Shown: piece after piece, positions 1 to 10,582 of the stretch
How the letters are laid out: the number at the start of each line of letters is the position of its first letter
How positions within the stretch are numbered: the first letter of the stretch is position 1
DNA from: Astropecten irregularis
Lineage: Eukaryota > Echinodermata > Asteroidea > Paxillosida > Astropectinidae
DNA length: 64,000 nucleotides
Direction of reading: 5' to 3'
NCBI GenBank assembly: GCA_963971285.1
Contig: OZ020254.1
Coordinates: 13,454,001-13,518,000 of the forward strand
Program-made: the position numbers and the translations under genes
Notes under the pieces: model-generated
What the model was told of the DNA's origin: nothing
The model's database searches: none
What the model saw: only the letters and a program-made list of their open reading frames with translations

Positions 1-1031
1 TCTTGCAAACTCAATCATCGTCCATGATCTACGGCATACCAAAATGAGTTTGGGCTGGTCGGTATTAAGATGTGAATCTTTTGGTTTTTCTTCGATGTCG
101 CCGTGAGCTAAGGACCAGCAGCCGGTTGTTTTGTTGGCGGGTTGTTTGCTGCCGGTATCCGATAGCCCGACATTTGTTAAAGGCATCAGGAACACGGGGG
201 CTTTAGGATCCGGTGACCCCCTTCAAAACCTGGCCAGGAAAGCTCCCCTTCAACTGTCGGCATGTTGTAAACACCAGCGCTTTAACCACGATGTCAGGGC
301 TCTCCTAGCTAGCTATATCGCTGACAAAATACCGACCTAAAAGAGAGAGATGATCTTCAAAGAGAGAACTGACGGTTGTCCGTTCGCGCTGGATTCGAGG
401 CGAAGAAATCGCAGGCGTGTTTGGGGGAGCGGGGAGCGGGGATAGGCCGGCCGGGGCAGCGTGGCTTGCAGACGGCTGGTGTCAGGTGCGAGCGACTCGC
501 TAGACAGAGGACAAAGCTCGGCAGGGCATAGGGGCTAGAACCCCCTTTAACCCTTGCATATCTCTCTCCACACCGCCTTTGTTTCAACAATAATCACCCC
601 CATAAACATTGCTATGTAATGCGACAGGTGTGGTGAGATTGGGGGAGGGGCTGGGGGTGGGGCATACGAACGGACAGAGTTGTCCTTTGTTTCAAACTTT
701 CAATATCTATGACTATCCGATCATAGGTGAAAAAAGCAAAGGGCTATCCTACAAATTCATGTGGTTTTATTCGCCATAAATCACTGATTTTCATTTATCT
801 ATTTGCAAAAATAAATAAATCACAGACCTAAGCCCTAATACCTTTCTTTTGTATTTATCTGTTTATTTCATTTTATTTACTCGTTTATCATTATTATCTT
901 TTAAATTTCACTAACGGCCAGTCATGACATTCGAAACTGCCCGCAGAATTGTCTACAAAACGCCACGGTTTGGCTTTCAATCTTTGTGAAACCTGTAATG
1001 CATGCATTTCGATGTGCTCTCTTTAGAAGTC
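1..1031. other. Intergenic, no gene seen
   Basis: GC-richer for the first 600 bases, then AT-rich with TTTATTT runs (835-900). The short open frames have no splice context or recognisable domains. No repeat shared with the rest of the window was noticed. Confidence 0.6.
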
Positions 1032-1154
1032 TCTTTAGAATATTATACTTTGGTTTTTATCAAGAAATACAGATTCATGGGCAAAATACCAAGACAGTAA
1101 CAGTCATCTGTGAAAATGTCTTTCTTAGTTTCTTACCAAAGTATGATACTACCT
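1032..1154 (-). repeat. TTAA-flanked element A, internally deleted copy
   Basis: Only the two ends remain: TATTATACTTTGG with the 'tttgtcaaagaaatac' end, joined directly to TTACCAAAGTATGATACT. The roughly 230-bp middle seen in full copies is missing. A family-B copy abuts it. Confidence 0.75.
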
Positions 1155-1159
1155 ATAAT

Positions 1160-1490
1160 TGAAGATATAATACATGATTGGTAGAGGTGATAGAACAGCC
1201 TCACACTTTGTCTGATCCAATATGTGCATGAAATGTTAAACCTGTGGAAATTTGAACTCAATCTACCTCCATGATCAGACATAGTGAGGTTTAAAACACA
1301 AAGAACGGATTTGATCTTACCCCGAGATCAAAACTGTTTTCGGTCCTTGTTTTACAAATTTCTTGATAAATATAGCATTTCAGGCGGAAATATTTTAACG
1401 GTATGTTTCTACCAGCACCATCTTCACCCCCTGAAAGTTATACCTAAACTTCTGTTTGGGTATGTTACCAATCCTGTAGTGTACCTTTAA
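1160..1490 (+). repeat. TTAA-flanked element B copy
   Basis: Begins with AATACATGATTGGTAG and ends TTACCAATCCTGTAG then CCTTTAA. Contains the hairpin TTGATCTTACCCCGAGATCA (about 1311-1330) and the core shared with family A ('aacggtatgtttctacca'). Other copies are at 27816-28160, 31002-31414, 41204-41735 and 61074-61454. Confidence 0.8.
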
Positions 1491-1917
1491 CATAATGGTA
1501 ATTTTGAAGCATCGCTAGGTGAACGGCATACACAAATCTTCAAAAACTTCATGTCCTCAGAAATTCCTGGGTAGATGCCGCAACGATGAAGGTGTATTAG
1601 TCCAGACATCATTGTACACACCTCTTGGCCTCCAGTGAGAGAAGCCGTCATTTACCTATAGTAAGTACCATGCACCTATACCCTTCCCGGTACGTCTGGT
1701 TCCGATAATGCGTGAACCATTATGTCACCGCGTTCCCTTCGGGCTACATTTACCGAAGGTTAGAGTCTGTTTCAAGACCGTTCCCACGGAAGAGAATATC
1801 TGTATGTTATAACATGGAGCTATAAAACAGAACATGGATGAATAAAAGCATGGTTATAATGTTAATAATAAATATTTATGGTAATGTTTTATTCTTTATG
1901 TAATACCGTCATTACCA

Positions 1918-2184
1918 TTTATCTAAATTGCATATAAGGAAGACACTTCAGCGTCTAAAAGTAAACATTAATCTGCAAAATAGGGAGACTTTTTGGTGTC
2001 TCCCTACCAGCCACCTTTTAAAGACATATTTTGTGTCCATATTTTAATAGAAGACAGAGAATGCTCTCAACATGAACAGATGCCAATTTCAAGTTCATTG
2101 GTTTGGAGGATGTTTAGAAATAGGTAAGTAAAGTCTGTGCACAACCCTATGGGAAAGTCTTCCTAAGGTTCCATTCCCAACCGG
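1918..2184 (+). repeat. Dispersed 270-bp repeat, copy 1
   Basis: Starts TTATCTAAATTGCATAT and ends near 'ccattcccaaccgg'. It is clearly related to 6638-6915 in the same orientation, with scattered substitutions. Contains the short hairpin AGGGAGAC...GTCTCCCT. No coding capacity; element class not recognised. Confidence 0.8.
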
Positions 2185-2185
2185 T

Positions 2186-3327
2186 GAAATGAAATCATAA
2201 CCATAACAATGCACCGAATTCGGCAATAATAAGAGGCCACGAGAGTCAGGTATAGAAAAACAATCAGCTTATTTTACAAACTTTTTTCAGACTGTCCCTT
2301 CAGCCGGTTCCGGATGTGATAGGAGCGATCATTTAGAAGCCTTACACCTGAGACCACAAACGATTCCAGATTTTTTTTTTACCGGCTTTCAATTTTTTTT
2401 GCTTTCTTCCTCCAGTTGTAACTTGTAGTCTCTTTTTTTTACCCTCTTTTTTTTTTTTTTAAACCCATCCGGTCTCTGTGTGCTACCGGTCCATGCAGCA
2501 CCGCAGACCGACCGGCCGACCGACCGGAGCCCACACCTGTAAAAACACTCGCCGTGCTTCGCGCCGCGGCACCCCGCTGTCTCCCACAAAACGCACGGTG
2601 AACACGTCCGCTCTGTCTCTTGACGTCCAACCACTCCGTCATCCCGATAAGAAGAAACGAAACGGCTCATATTATAAACAGCACAACACCGGCCCAAGAA
2701 ATAACAGTTACGGAACAGATTTTTTCCCTCTCTCCCTATACCCCCTCCTTCTTTTTTTTTTGGTGGGCCAGAAAAAATACGGCCCCCACTGAGTTAAAAA
2801 CACAATTACTCATTGTTTGTCTTTGACGGTCATTTTGTACGCCCTCATATTACCGCAAAAAATTATATATAATACACAGTGTAGGTTTTGTTATGCGATC
2901 ATATTATCGGCACTTTGAAGGCCTCATTTCATGTCTAATTTTAGCTATCACAAACCAAATGGTCAATTTTCCCCCGTCTTTTTCGGTCTAAAAATATCGC
3001 ACAAAATAAATCATTGTTCAAATTGGACCACACGGTAAAAATGCAAAACACGTTATAGTCAATTACTCGTGGGTATTATGAGTCATTTACTGGGTGAAAC
3101 CCCACTCATAGGCAACCGCATATACATATATCTTAATCAGGGTTTAATTCAGAAGATAAATTGCTGTAAAAGCACCCAATTGAAACGAATAATAGAAACA
3201 CAAACAATTTAACAAATGATAAAATTAATACAGAATAAGAATAAGCAAATTTGGTATTATTGCCAGATGATCTCACTATTATTTTCATGATAATGTGCTA
3301 TCATTCTCCTTTTGATTAATATAAAAT
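2186..3327. other. Intergenic, low-complexity tracts
   Basis: T-runs at 2370-2460, a short GACCGACCGGCC tandem near 2505-2525 and an A/T-rich tail. The open frames at 2389-2826 come from these biased tracts. No gene seen. Confidence 0.6.
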
Positions 3328-3619
3328 CCCTTTGTCAAAGAAATGCAAATTAATGGAGACAAATATCAAGAAAGATACAATAACAGTCATCTGTGAAGTC
3401 CCTAGTCCCATACGGTGACCACTTTTTAAGAAAACAGTGAATAACGTCCACTCTATTTTAAGATTTGTTTCACTGGAGTTTTGGTTTTTTGGTCACTGGT
3501 TTTTGCTTATTTCTGGATATCGCTATGTTTCTAACCTCACCGTCTTCATACCCTGTAAGTTACAGGTAAATATATTCCGGAAGGTTTCGGTATGCTAACA
3601 GAAATGAAGTACCTTTAAA
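3328..3619 (-). repeat. TTAA-flanked element A, degraded copy
   Basis: Starts in the 'tttgtcaaagaaatgc' end and runs through 'cagtcatctgtgaa', 'cccatacggtg' and 'accctgtaagtta' to CCTTTAA. The first terminal repeat is lost and the interior has diverged. Confidence 0.7.
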
Positions 3620-3699
3620 CTCAATACATTATTTAGGTCTAGGCCTAATCTCTCACATTAAAGGGGTCCAATAAATATGGAATCTTTAAATGATTTGTC

Positions 3700-3780
3700 G
3701 AAACAAATTCTCACCGGTTCTTTCCAGAACCACACAGAACCACAAAGAGTTTTATGGTGTCTCCGCAAACTTTCTTTATT
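3700..3780 (-). repeat. Half copy of fold-back element (63-kb type)
   Basis: 'accggttctttccagaacc' followed by 'atggtgtctccgcaaac' matches the right arm of the palindrome at 63337-63587 (ggttcttctcagaacc ... atggtgtcaccgcaaac). The left arm is absent. Confidence 0.65.
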
Positions 3781-3894
3781 CTTTACCTCCAACAAGCAAA
3801 GCTTCAGATCCTACTTTACAAACATGACATCACTTTATTCCTCATGAATATGTAAATTCGAATTTGCATAATTAACTTTTCATTTAATAACCTC

Positions 3895-4020
3895 TATTCA
3901 TGAAATGTTGCGTAACTTTCAAATGGAACGTAAGTTTTGTGAAATTGCCATAATTTGTGCAACCAAGGCAGGAAAATGCTGCGTAAGTTACGCAACAAAA
4001 TGTTGCGTATACGCAACATT
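3895..4020. repeat. Cluster of TTGCGTA palindromic motifs
   Basis: TGTTGCGTATACGCAACA at 4001-4018 is a perfect 18-nt palindrome. GCGTAAGTTACGC lies at about 3980-3992 and TGTTGCGTAAC at about 3905. Looks like a small inverted-repeat array or protein-binding motif cluster. No coding evidence. A TA-rich microsatellite follows at 4147-4185. Confidence 0.6.
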
Positions 4021-4462
4021 TGAAGTTTTGTGAAATCGGCTGCTGCCTTTTATGTTGAAGTATATCTTCCAAACCAAAATGAAAAGTGCATCAATCCCTA
4101 TTGGTCTTGAAACCAAACCGAGGCTATGACGAAGGACAGGAAGGGTATATATATATAAATATATATTTATATAAATATATACATTTGTAATATGAAAGAG
4201 TTCAAAACCACGCCGAGATACTTGGTGGGCTTGACCGGGTGAGTTTAATTGGTTTAAGCTGAAGGAAATGAGCGTGGAAGACGCCCGCTGTTGCCTGTTT
4301 CCTCTGCTACGACTGGACTTCTTGACGATTGGAAACTGATTGCCCTGCACTCCTGGCATTGGTCATTCTTGTGGCCACGTCAGCCGACAAAATGCCTTAA
4401 AGGGGCAGTTTTCTGACCATGAAAATCCTGATCAATACAGGAAGGGCTGTGGGCATAACAAA

Positions 4463-4807
4463 TCACGGGCGCCGTTCCACTTATCCAGATAACCAGATAT
4501 TTTGTCTCGACATGTCGACGTAATAACCTCTAAAAGTTGACTTATCGAGATCAAGATGACTTAGTGAAAACTACGAAGTCGACATATCCTGACAATTCAT
4601 CTTGCCAAGAGTATTATGCCTTCTAGTTACTGAAAGAAGAATTTCAACTTCTTATCTCGATAGTTCATCTTGACTGGATAAATTATCAAGATCAGTCGAC
4701 TTAATTCTCGTTTTCACTAAAAGTCATCTGGTTGAGATAATTACTACTTCAAAGGTCGACTTGGTGAGATGATGTGGTTAAACTTGATAAGTGGAACGAC
4801 ACCCGTA
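4463..4807. repeat. Miniature inverted-repeat element, about 345 bp
   Basis: Ends are inverted repeats: CACGGGCGCCGTTCCACTTA on the left and TAAGTGGAACGACACCCGT on the right. Inside are many short direct and inverted GTCGAC / ATCTTGA motifs. No open frame of note; non-autonomous. Confidence 0.75.
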
Positions 4808-5040
4808 AAGCACCATATACAATTGCTTTTAACTGGTTCCCTTGCCCAAGTTACCTGGCTGCAGTGTTGCCCTCATCATAGGGTCACAAGGATCGGTGTG
4901 TTTGCTGCCATTAGTAATCTGATCATATTCCCCCTTGATTACAAAAAGGATACTGCATATAGAAGTCTAGTATTTAAAAATCGCAACAAACATCGCACTG
5001 AGTGGAGTGGAGTCTACTTCCACATATGTATTTACATATT

Positions 5041-5192
5041 TTGAACTCACTCACCCTTCATACACCCCTCTTTTGTCCCGACCCTCTCATCCATTTATGT
5101 GTATCTTTACTTGCATGTTCTTGTCCTCTTAGCGTTCGATAAAGACCCTACTAGGATTGAAGCGCGTCAGGCCATCCTTACTTCACATATTT
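5041..5192 (-). repeat. CGCGTCAGGCC fold-back family, half copy
   Basis: Matches the right half of the complete copy at 46150-46504: 'catttatgtgtatctttactt', 'ttcgataaagaccc', 'gcgcgtcaggccatcc'. Left half missing. Confidence 0.75.
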
Positions 5193-5455
5193 ATGGCTGC
5201 CCACTTTAATTAATTAATTGTGCGTTGGTAAAACAAGCTTGCCAAATTATCAATGCTAGGTCTACGTTGATGTTAAAATTGAATTCAAGTCAGAGCTGTC
5301 TTTCCACAGAAATACAATTAGGTTCGATTTTAGTAATAAATGTAAATACCGGTAATAAGAATAAGCACGAGCACACAAAATTAACATATACTATTATACA
5401 CTGTATAAAGAACTTATAGAAGAAAGATTTGAGACTTTGCATGGTGACAATTGGC

Positions 5456-5690
5456 ATGTGGATCGGTTTGCGGAAAAAAAAATGGAGGAATCGTTTGTAC
5501 TTTAGCACTTCTATTTCGTTCGCACTTCTCGTAAGGTCTCAACGTTTCGACAAGCCTGCTTTAGCTGATCTCCTGATGAGGACTAGAGCAGGCTGGTCGA
5601 AACGTTGAGACCTCACGAGAAGTTCGAACGAAATAGAAGTGCGAAAGCACGACGATTCTTAAATGGTGTTTCCTTAAACCGATCCACATA
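5456..5690. repeat. Fold-back (palindromic) element with hammerhead-like core
   Basis: Nearly the whole 235 bp is an inverted repeat. ATGTGGATCGGTTTGCGG at the left mirrors the right end (AAACCGATCCACAT), and CACTTCTATTTCGTTCG with GGTCTCAACGTTTCGAC is repeated inverted about the centre at roughly 5570. A half copy is at 45460-45575 and a related palindrome is at 63337-63587. No coding capacity. The centre carries CTGATGA ... GAAACG (see findings). Confidence 0.85.
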
Positions 5691-6364
5691 CGAACTTCAA
5701 GAAGTTTAAAGAACTTTGCAACAACCAATATCACTACCTCTATTTTTGCGACAAATCCAACCTGGATATTTGACCAAGTTGATATTGCAGACTGCCCCTT
5801 TAAGATGATCTATTTTGAGGTCTTATGGATGTATACATCGCTCACAGTCCTCAGAATAGTAGGCCCTCTACTGACTGGGTCTCAGTGCTTTTCCTGCTTG
5901 AATTATTACCGGTAGAGAGGCTGGTCTGCCTTAATTCGAAGTGACAACATTAAATTTTTGCCTGATCGTACTAAACAGGGATCAAGATTCCACAACCCTC
6001 ATGTTACGTCTTAACGCAGTACTCGCTGTCCTTGAAAATGTAAACAAAGGTTTGACATTGATTTATTCTATAGGTATTTATTTTAGTGATGTGCAATAAA
6101 AAATAATTCATGGGAAATTATTCAGGGCTATGGGGAGGTTTTTGTCGGCGCGACCTCTGACTCCATTTTACTTCGTACAATTCAACTTGTTAAAAACTTG
6201 CACATTTTAACATCCCTTTTTAATTCATAAATCTAAATTTGGATTATTATCTTTCTGTATATAGGCCTACTCTGAATATTGGATTACCAAAACAGAGCAT
6301 GAAATTCATTATAATAACCCGTAAGATTCTATTATCACTGAGTTGGATTAGGTCTAAAAAAAAA
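5691..6364. other. Intergenic, nothing recognised
   Basis: AT-rich sequence between the fold-back element and the 18-bp minisatellite. No coding signal and no match to other repeats in the window noticed. Confidence 0.5.
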
Positions 6365-7475
6365 TAGTCGGAATATCATAACCTGTTGGATTATCATAAC
6401 TTATTAGATTATCATATTCTGTTGCATTATCTTAACTTGTCGGATGATAACCTGTTGGATTATCATAGCCTATTGGGTTATTATTCTGTTGGATTATCTT
6501 AACTTGTCGGATTATCATAACCTGTTAATTGGATTATCATAACCTATTGGATTATCATATTCAGTTGGACTTGTCGGATTATTATAACCTCTTGGATTAT
6601 CATAACCTATTGGATTATCATATTCTGTTGGATTATCATAATTTATCTAAATTGCATATTAGGTAGACACTTTAGCGTATAAAAGTGAACATTTGGGACA
6701 CATGTGCAAATAGGGAGACTTTTCGGTGTCTTCCTATCATACTGCTACATTTTAAAGACATAGTTTTGCTGTCCATATTTTGAATAGAAGACAGAGAATA
6801 CTCTCAATATGAACATATTGTCAATTTCAAGTTTATTGGTTTGGAGTATGTTTAAAAAATAGGTAAGTAAAGTTTGTGCACGACCCAATGAGAAAGTCTC
6901 CCTAATGACCCATTCCCGGTACTTATAAGCTGTTAAATTATCAAAACCTATTGGATTATCATATTCTGTTGGATTATCATAACTTGTTGGATAATCATAA
7001 TCTTTTGGTTTATGGTAATTTTGTTGGATAACCATAACCTGTTGGATTATCATAACTTGTTGGATATTCATAATCTTTTGGATTATCATAATGTTTTGGA
7101 TTATCATAATCTTTTGGTTTATGGTAATTTTGTTGGATAACCATAACCTGTTGGATTATCATAACATTATCATAATATTTTGGATTATCATAACTTGTTG
7201 AATTACCGTAACTTATTGGATCATCATAACTTGTTGGATTATCATAATCTTTTGGATTATCATTATTTGTTGGATTATCATAATATTTTGGATTATCATA
7301 ACTTGTTGAATTACCGTAACTTATTGGATCATCATAACTTGTTGGATTATCATAATCTTTTGGATTATCATAATTTGTTGGATTACCATAACCTGTTGGA
7401 TTTTCATAACCTGTTGGATTATCATAACTTGTTGGATTGTCATAACTTGTTGGTTTATCATAACTTGTTGGAAAA
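6365..7475. repeat. 18-bp minisatellite (TTGGATTATCATAACCTG)n, interrupted
   Basis: Degenerate 18-bp units at 6365-6640 and 6920-7475. The two blocks are separated by a copy of the 270-bp dispersed repeat (6638-6915). Because 18 is a multiple of three, the frames stay open and give periodic hexapeptides on both strands (7180-7485 +, 6745-7107 -). These are artefacts of the repeat, not genes. Confidence 0.9.
6638..6915 (+). repeat. Dispersed 270-bp repeat, copy 2, inside minisatellite
   Basis: Same element as 1918-2184, same orientation, with the AGGGAGAC hairpin region partly kept. It begins directly out of minisatellite units and minisatellite resumes within a few bases of its end, so it most likely inserted into the array. 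Confidence 0.8.
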
Positions 7476-8054
7476 ATGTACTTAATTCTTGAACTTTATT
7501 CATACTCAGTAACGGATTCTACCCATTAAAGCTCTTGATTAAAAGTGTTCTTTTCAAATTGATACAATTTTTGAACTTCATTTGAAGCCTTTTAGTGATG
7601 GTAATCTGATAGCTGAAATATATAAAACGTCGGAATATTTAAAAAGTCAGAATGTCTTTAATAGCTAACTCCAATTCCATTTGAAATGTTTGATATTTAA
7701 TAACAATGACAACTACGTATACACTGAGCAATTCGATACTTCCACAAGCTAAGTTACGCACTAGAAGTAGGCCTATAACGTCAATTTGGAAGTACGAATC
7801 ATCCCCGGAGGATTGGACTTTGTGGGAGGTATAGATGTCCTAGAAAATGAAAAATGGGTTGAACTTTTATACCTCTTGAATGAGTGAATCTGTTGAAGTG
7901 CAATTAACCAGAAGTATCTGAGTCATATATACTGCTCATCGGCTGGCATGGTAGGCATAATACTTTGGGCTGATAGTTAGTTGGGTGTGTCAGTAATATT
8001 AATCATTTCTGTATTTTCCTGGGAATAGAAGATGCTACACTGTCTTCTCCTTTG
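7476..8054. other. Intergenic, nothing recognised
   Basis: AT-rich, unique-looking, no open frame with coding character. Confidence 0.5.
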
Positions 8055-8289
8055 AGGCCCATGCCCTTTTCCAAACCTCGGCTCCAGCTCCATTTCGTAA
8101 ATCTATTTTTTAAATGACAGGCATCAAAATTGAGGCTTTTGGCTGCGGTTCGGAAGTAGATTCTCTGGTTTGATTGGAAAGCAGCTTCGATGAAACAGTT
8201 AAAACCTATATTTTCAGCATATGGATGACAGAGACAAAGCCTGAGCCGGAGCCGAAGCTTGAGCCGAGGTTTGGAAAAGAAAAGGGCCT
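8055..8289. repeat. GAGCCTGAGCC-type inverted-repeat element, copy 1
   Basis: Ends pair: CTTTTCCAAACCTCGGCTCC against the mirrored ...GAGCCGAGGTTTGGAAAAG. The interior has 'ggctgcggttcggaagtagatt' and 'ttcagcatatggatgacag', shared with 25655-25845, 34400-34613 and 59858-60085. Non-coding. Confidence 0.75.
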
Positions 8290-8614
8290 TGGACTTCATT
8301 CCAGTATGACTCAATTCTCACCTCGGTCCCTGGTCAGCCCTTGCTCTGGAGAGCTCGTCTCTGTATCATACAACTGTCTTCACGCCGTTTCCGTGATACC
8401 GTGCGATCAGATTGACGCAGATTATACACTTTGAGTGCAAGGTCCTTTTTTGAGGGGGTTAAGTGCTTTTGACGACTTTTAGTAAATGATACCAACATGG
8501 AAGTGCACGGTCTGGTCAAATGATTTGAACCCATAGGGGTATAGGGTACGATCGTATGGTTGGTTGTTTTTTTTTTGGTGGCAATGTATGATTGAAACAG
8601 AGTGGATCGAAATG
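8290..8614. other. Intergenic, nothing recognised
   Basis: Short stretch between the inverted-repeat element and the CAG-rich array; no coding or repeat signal noticed. Confidence 0.5.
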
Positions 8615-8913
8615 TAGCTCAGCCTCAGCCTGCGCCTCAGCCTGCCTCAGCTTGCCTCAGCTTGCCTCAGCCATAGATATATATCTATGGCCTCAGCCCC
8701 AGCCTGCGCCCCAGCCTGCGCCTCAGCCTGCGCGTCAGCCTCAGCCTCAGCCTGCGCCTCAGCCTGCGCGTCAGCCTCAGCCTGCGCTTCAGACTGCGCC
8801 TCAGCCTCAGCCTGCGCCTCGGCCTGCGCCTCAGCCTGAGCAGGGCACCAGCATCAGCATTAACACTAGCAGCCTCAGCCTCAGCTTCAGCAGCATCAGC
8901 TTCAGCTTCAGCA
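8615..8913 (+). repeat. Degenerate CAGCCT / GCGCCTCAGCCT array
   Basis: Imperfect 6- and 12-bp repeats of CTCAGC and GCCTGC, including a short perfect palindrome ATAGATATATATCTAT near 8673-8688. It grades into the perfect hexamer array that follows. Confidence 0.85.
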
Positions 8914-9430
8914 GCATCAGCATCAGCATCAGCATCAGCATCAGCATCAGCATCAGCATCAGCATCAGCATCAGCATCAGCATCAGCATCAGCATCAGCA
9001 TCAGCATCAGCATCAGCATCAGCATCAGCATCAGCATCAGCATCAGCATCAGCATCAGCATCAGCATCAGCATCAGCATCAGCATCAGCATCAGCATCAG
9101 CATCAGCATCAGCATCAGCATCAGCATCAGCATCAGCATCAGCATCAGCATCAGCATCAGCATCAGCATCAGCATCAGCATCAGCATCAGCATCAGCATC
9201 AGCATCAGCATCAGCATCAGCATCAGCATCAGCGTCAGCATCAGCATCAGCATCAGCGTCAGCATCAGCGTCAGCATCAGCGTCAGCATCAGCATCAGCA
9301 TCAGCGTCAGAATCAGCGTCAGCATCAGCATCAGCATCAGCATCAGCATCAGCATCAGCATCAGCATCAGCATCAGCATCAGCATCAGCATCAGCATCAG
9401 CATCAGCATCAGCATCAGCATCAGCATCAG
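8914..9430 (+). repeat. (ATCAGC)n hexanucleotide array, about 86 units
   Basis: Perfect for about 53 units (to about 9231), then with scattered GCGTCA variants and one GAATCA. Frames on both strands stay open as dipeptide runs (Ile-Ser on +; Asp-Ala and Met-Leu on -), which explains the 200-285-codon open frames. There is no initiation or splice context and no reason to call a protein. Confidence 0.95.
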
Positions 9431-10058
9431 TAGGGCAACAGCACCATAGCAGCAGCAGCGAACAGACAATCAATCAATAAAAGGAAAAACCAAAGAAGAT
9501 TGCTCTTGATACATAAGGCTTCTATCATTTTGTTTCGTCTTCAAAAATATCAATATGGCTATGGACCTCAGCAAAACTTTTCAACAGTTTAAGTGATTGC
9601 AGGTCACGAGCTACGATCCTTACTGTCGGTCTTGCCTTTTGAATCGGTACATTTCCAAAACCAATTGCCTGAAAGCAGGCCGCAAATTGTCCTCGTTAAA
9701 ACAAGTGGGGGTGAAAATACTAGGCCTCCAAAAAATCTCGGCATGTTTTCAGATAGGATTGCTTGAACCTGAAGTCTTAAGCACCGATAAAATAGCCCGA
9801 GTTGCAAAATTATATTGAGTTGTGGTCGAGGGCAAGGAATTTCCTCTAACAAATCCAGAAAAAAAGTGCAATTGTGTAGTCATAGGCAAGTCTAAATGTA
9901 CCCTTTCAACAGCATGTACAGGATACCTAATATTCCTTTCCAGGTTTTCCTATCGACAATAACTACTTGACCTCTAGCCCCTACAGGGCCATCAGAAATG
10001 CCTAGCAAGCGGGGACCCCTTGCCGTGACAATTTGCGAAGCCGGTTTTTCGCTCACCG
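9431..10058. other. Intergenic, possible 5' flank of the candidate 10-kb gene
   Basis: Unique-looking sequence. No TATA box or clear promoter was seen before the candidate start at 10059. Confidence 0.45.
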
Positions 10059-10582
10059 ATGGACGGGCTCAAGCAGCGGGCGGAGTTGATGCCGCTGAGC
10101 GGGCAGGACACCGCCATTATACGGTGCCTCTACCACGACAGGCTTGTAAGTTTACTCATATCCCAATGTCGGCACCGTTTAGTGTGCTCTGTTGAGCCTG
10201 GAAAAGAATGACAGAGGGGAAAGAGGGAGGTTGAGAGAACATGCTTTGTGATGTTTTTTTTTTCAGGAGCGAGTGGTTTCTTGTATAAAGGACAAGCCTT
10301 GTTATAATCGGATGCGGCTAGCTCACCACCAGACACGGGACACTGTCGGGCGAGCGAAGAGGGAGATATCACCGGGGAGATATTACCCCGAGACCCCGTT
10401 CAGAATGACTCAGCCTTCTCTGCTCAATATCGACCTGGCACTTCCATCTTTTCCTCCACTTCTTTTTCCCTTCCTTCGCTCTCTTGTAGTATGTACTCAC
10501 AAAACCCCTGCGAAACTTTAGGGAATTCGCCCCACCCGAAAGTGGAAAACATTATTACAATCAGGAAGAATTGATTCGCTAA
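10059..10582 (+). CDS. Candidate small multi-exon gene, product not recognised
   Basis: Candidate exon 1 is 10059-10145: 29 codons from caccgATGG to a consensus donor (CTT|GTAAGT), phase 0, with very high G/C at third codon positions, unlike the AT-rich surroundings. It starts MDGLKQRAELMPLSGQDT. An intron of 121 bp would end in a long T-run plus CAG (10255-10266). Exon 2 starts at 10267 in the same phase with GAG (ERVVSCIKDKPCYNRMRLAH) and stays open for over 70 codons, with a Tyr/Pro-rich end (SPGRYYPETPF). A second strong pyrimidine tract and TAG ends at 10489. From there a 30-codon frame (YVLTKPLRNFREFAPPE, ending at TAA 10580-10582) looks protein-like, but I cannot place the donor that would join it; a GT at 10398 is one weak option. 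No family is recognised and no function is proposed. It could instead be a chance open frame or part of a longer gene; the exon 1 and exon 2 junction is the best-supported part. Confidence 0.42.

Noticed and set aside
6365-7475. CRISPR-like array
   Set aside because: Units are contiguous and degenerate with no unique spacers, and the context is an animal genome.
6745-7503. Periodic peptides such as YHNLLD or MIIQQV repeats on both strands
   Set aside because: An 18-bp minisatellite keeps frame by arithmetic; the sequence drifts without codon-type bias.
8592-9473. Long open frames of 285, 262 and 212 codons over the hexanucleotide array
   Set aside because: They are simple translation of a 6-bp repeat (always open), present on both strands, with no start context, domain or splice signal.
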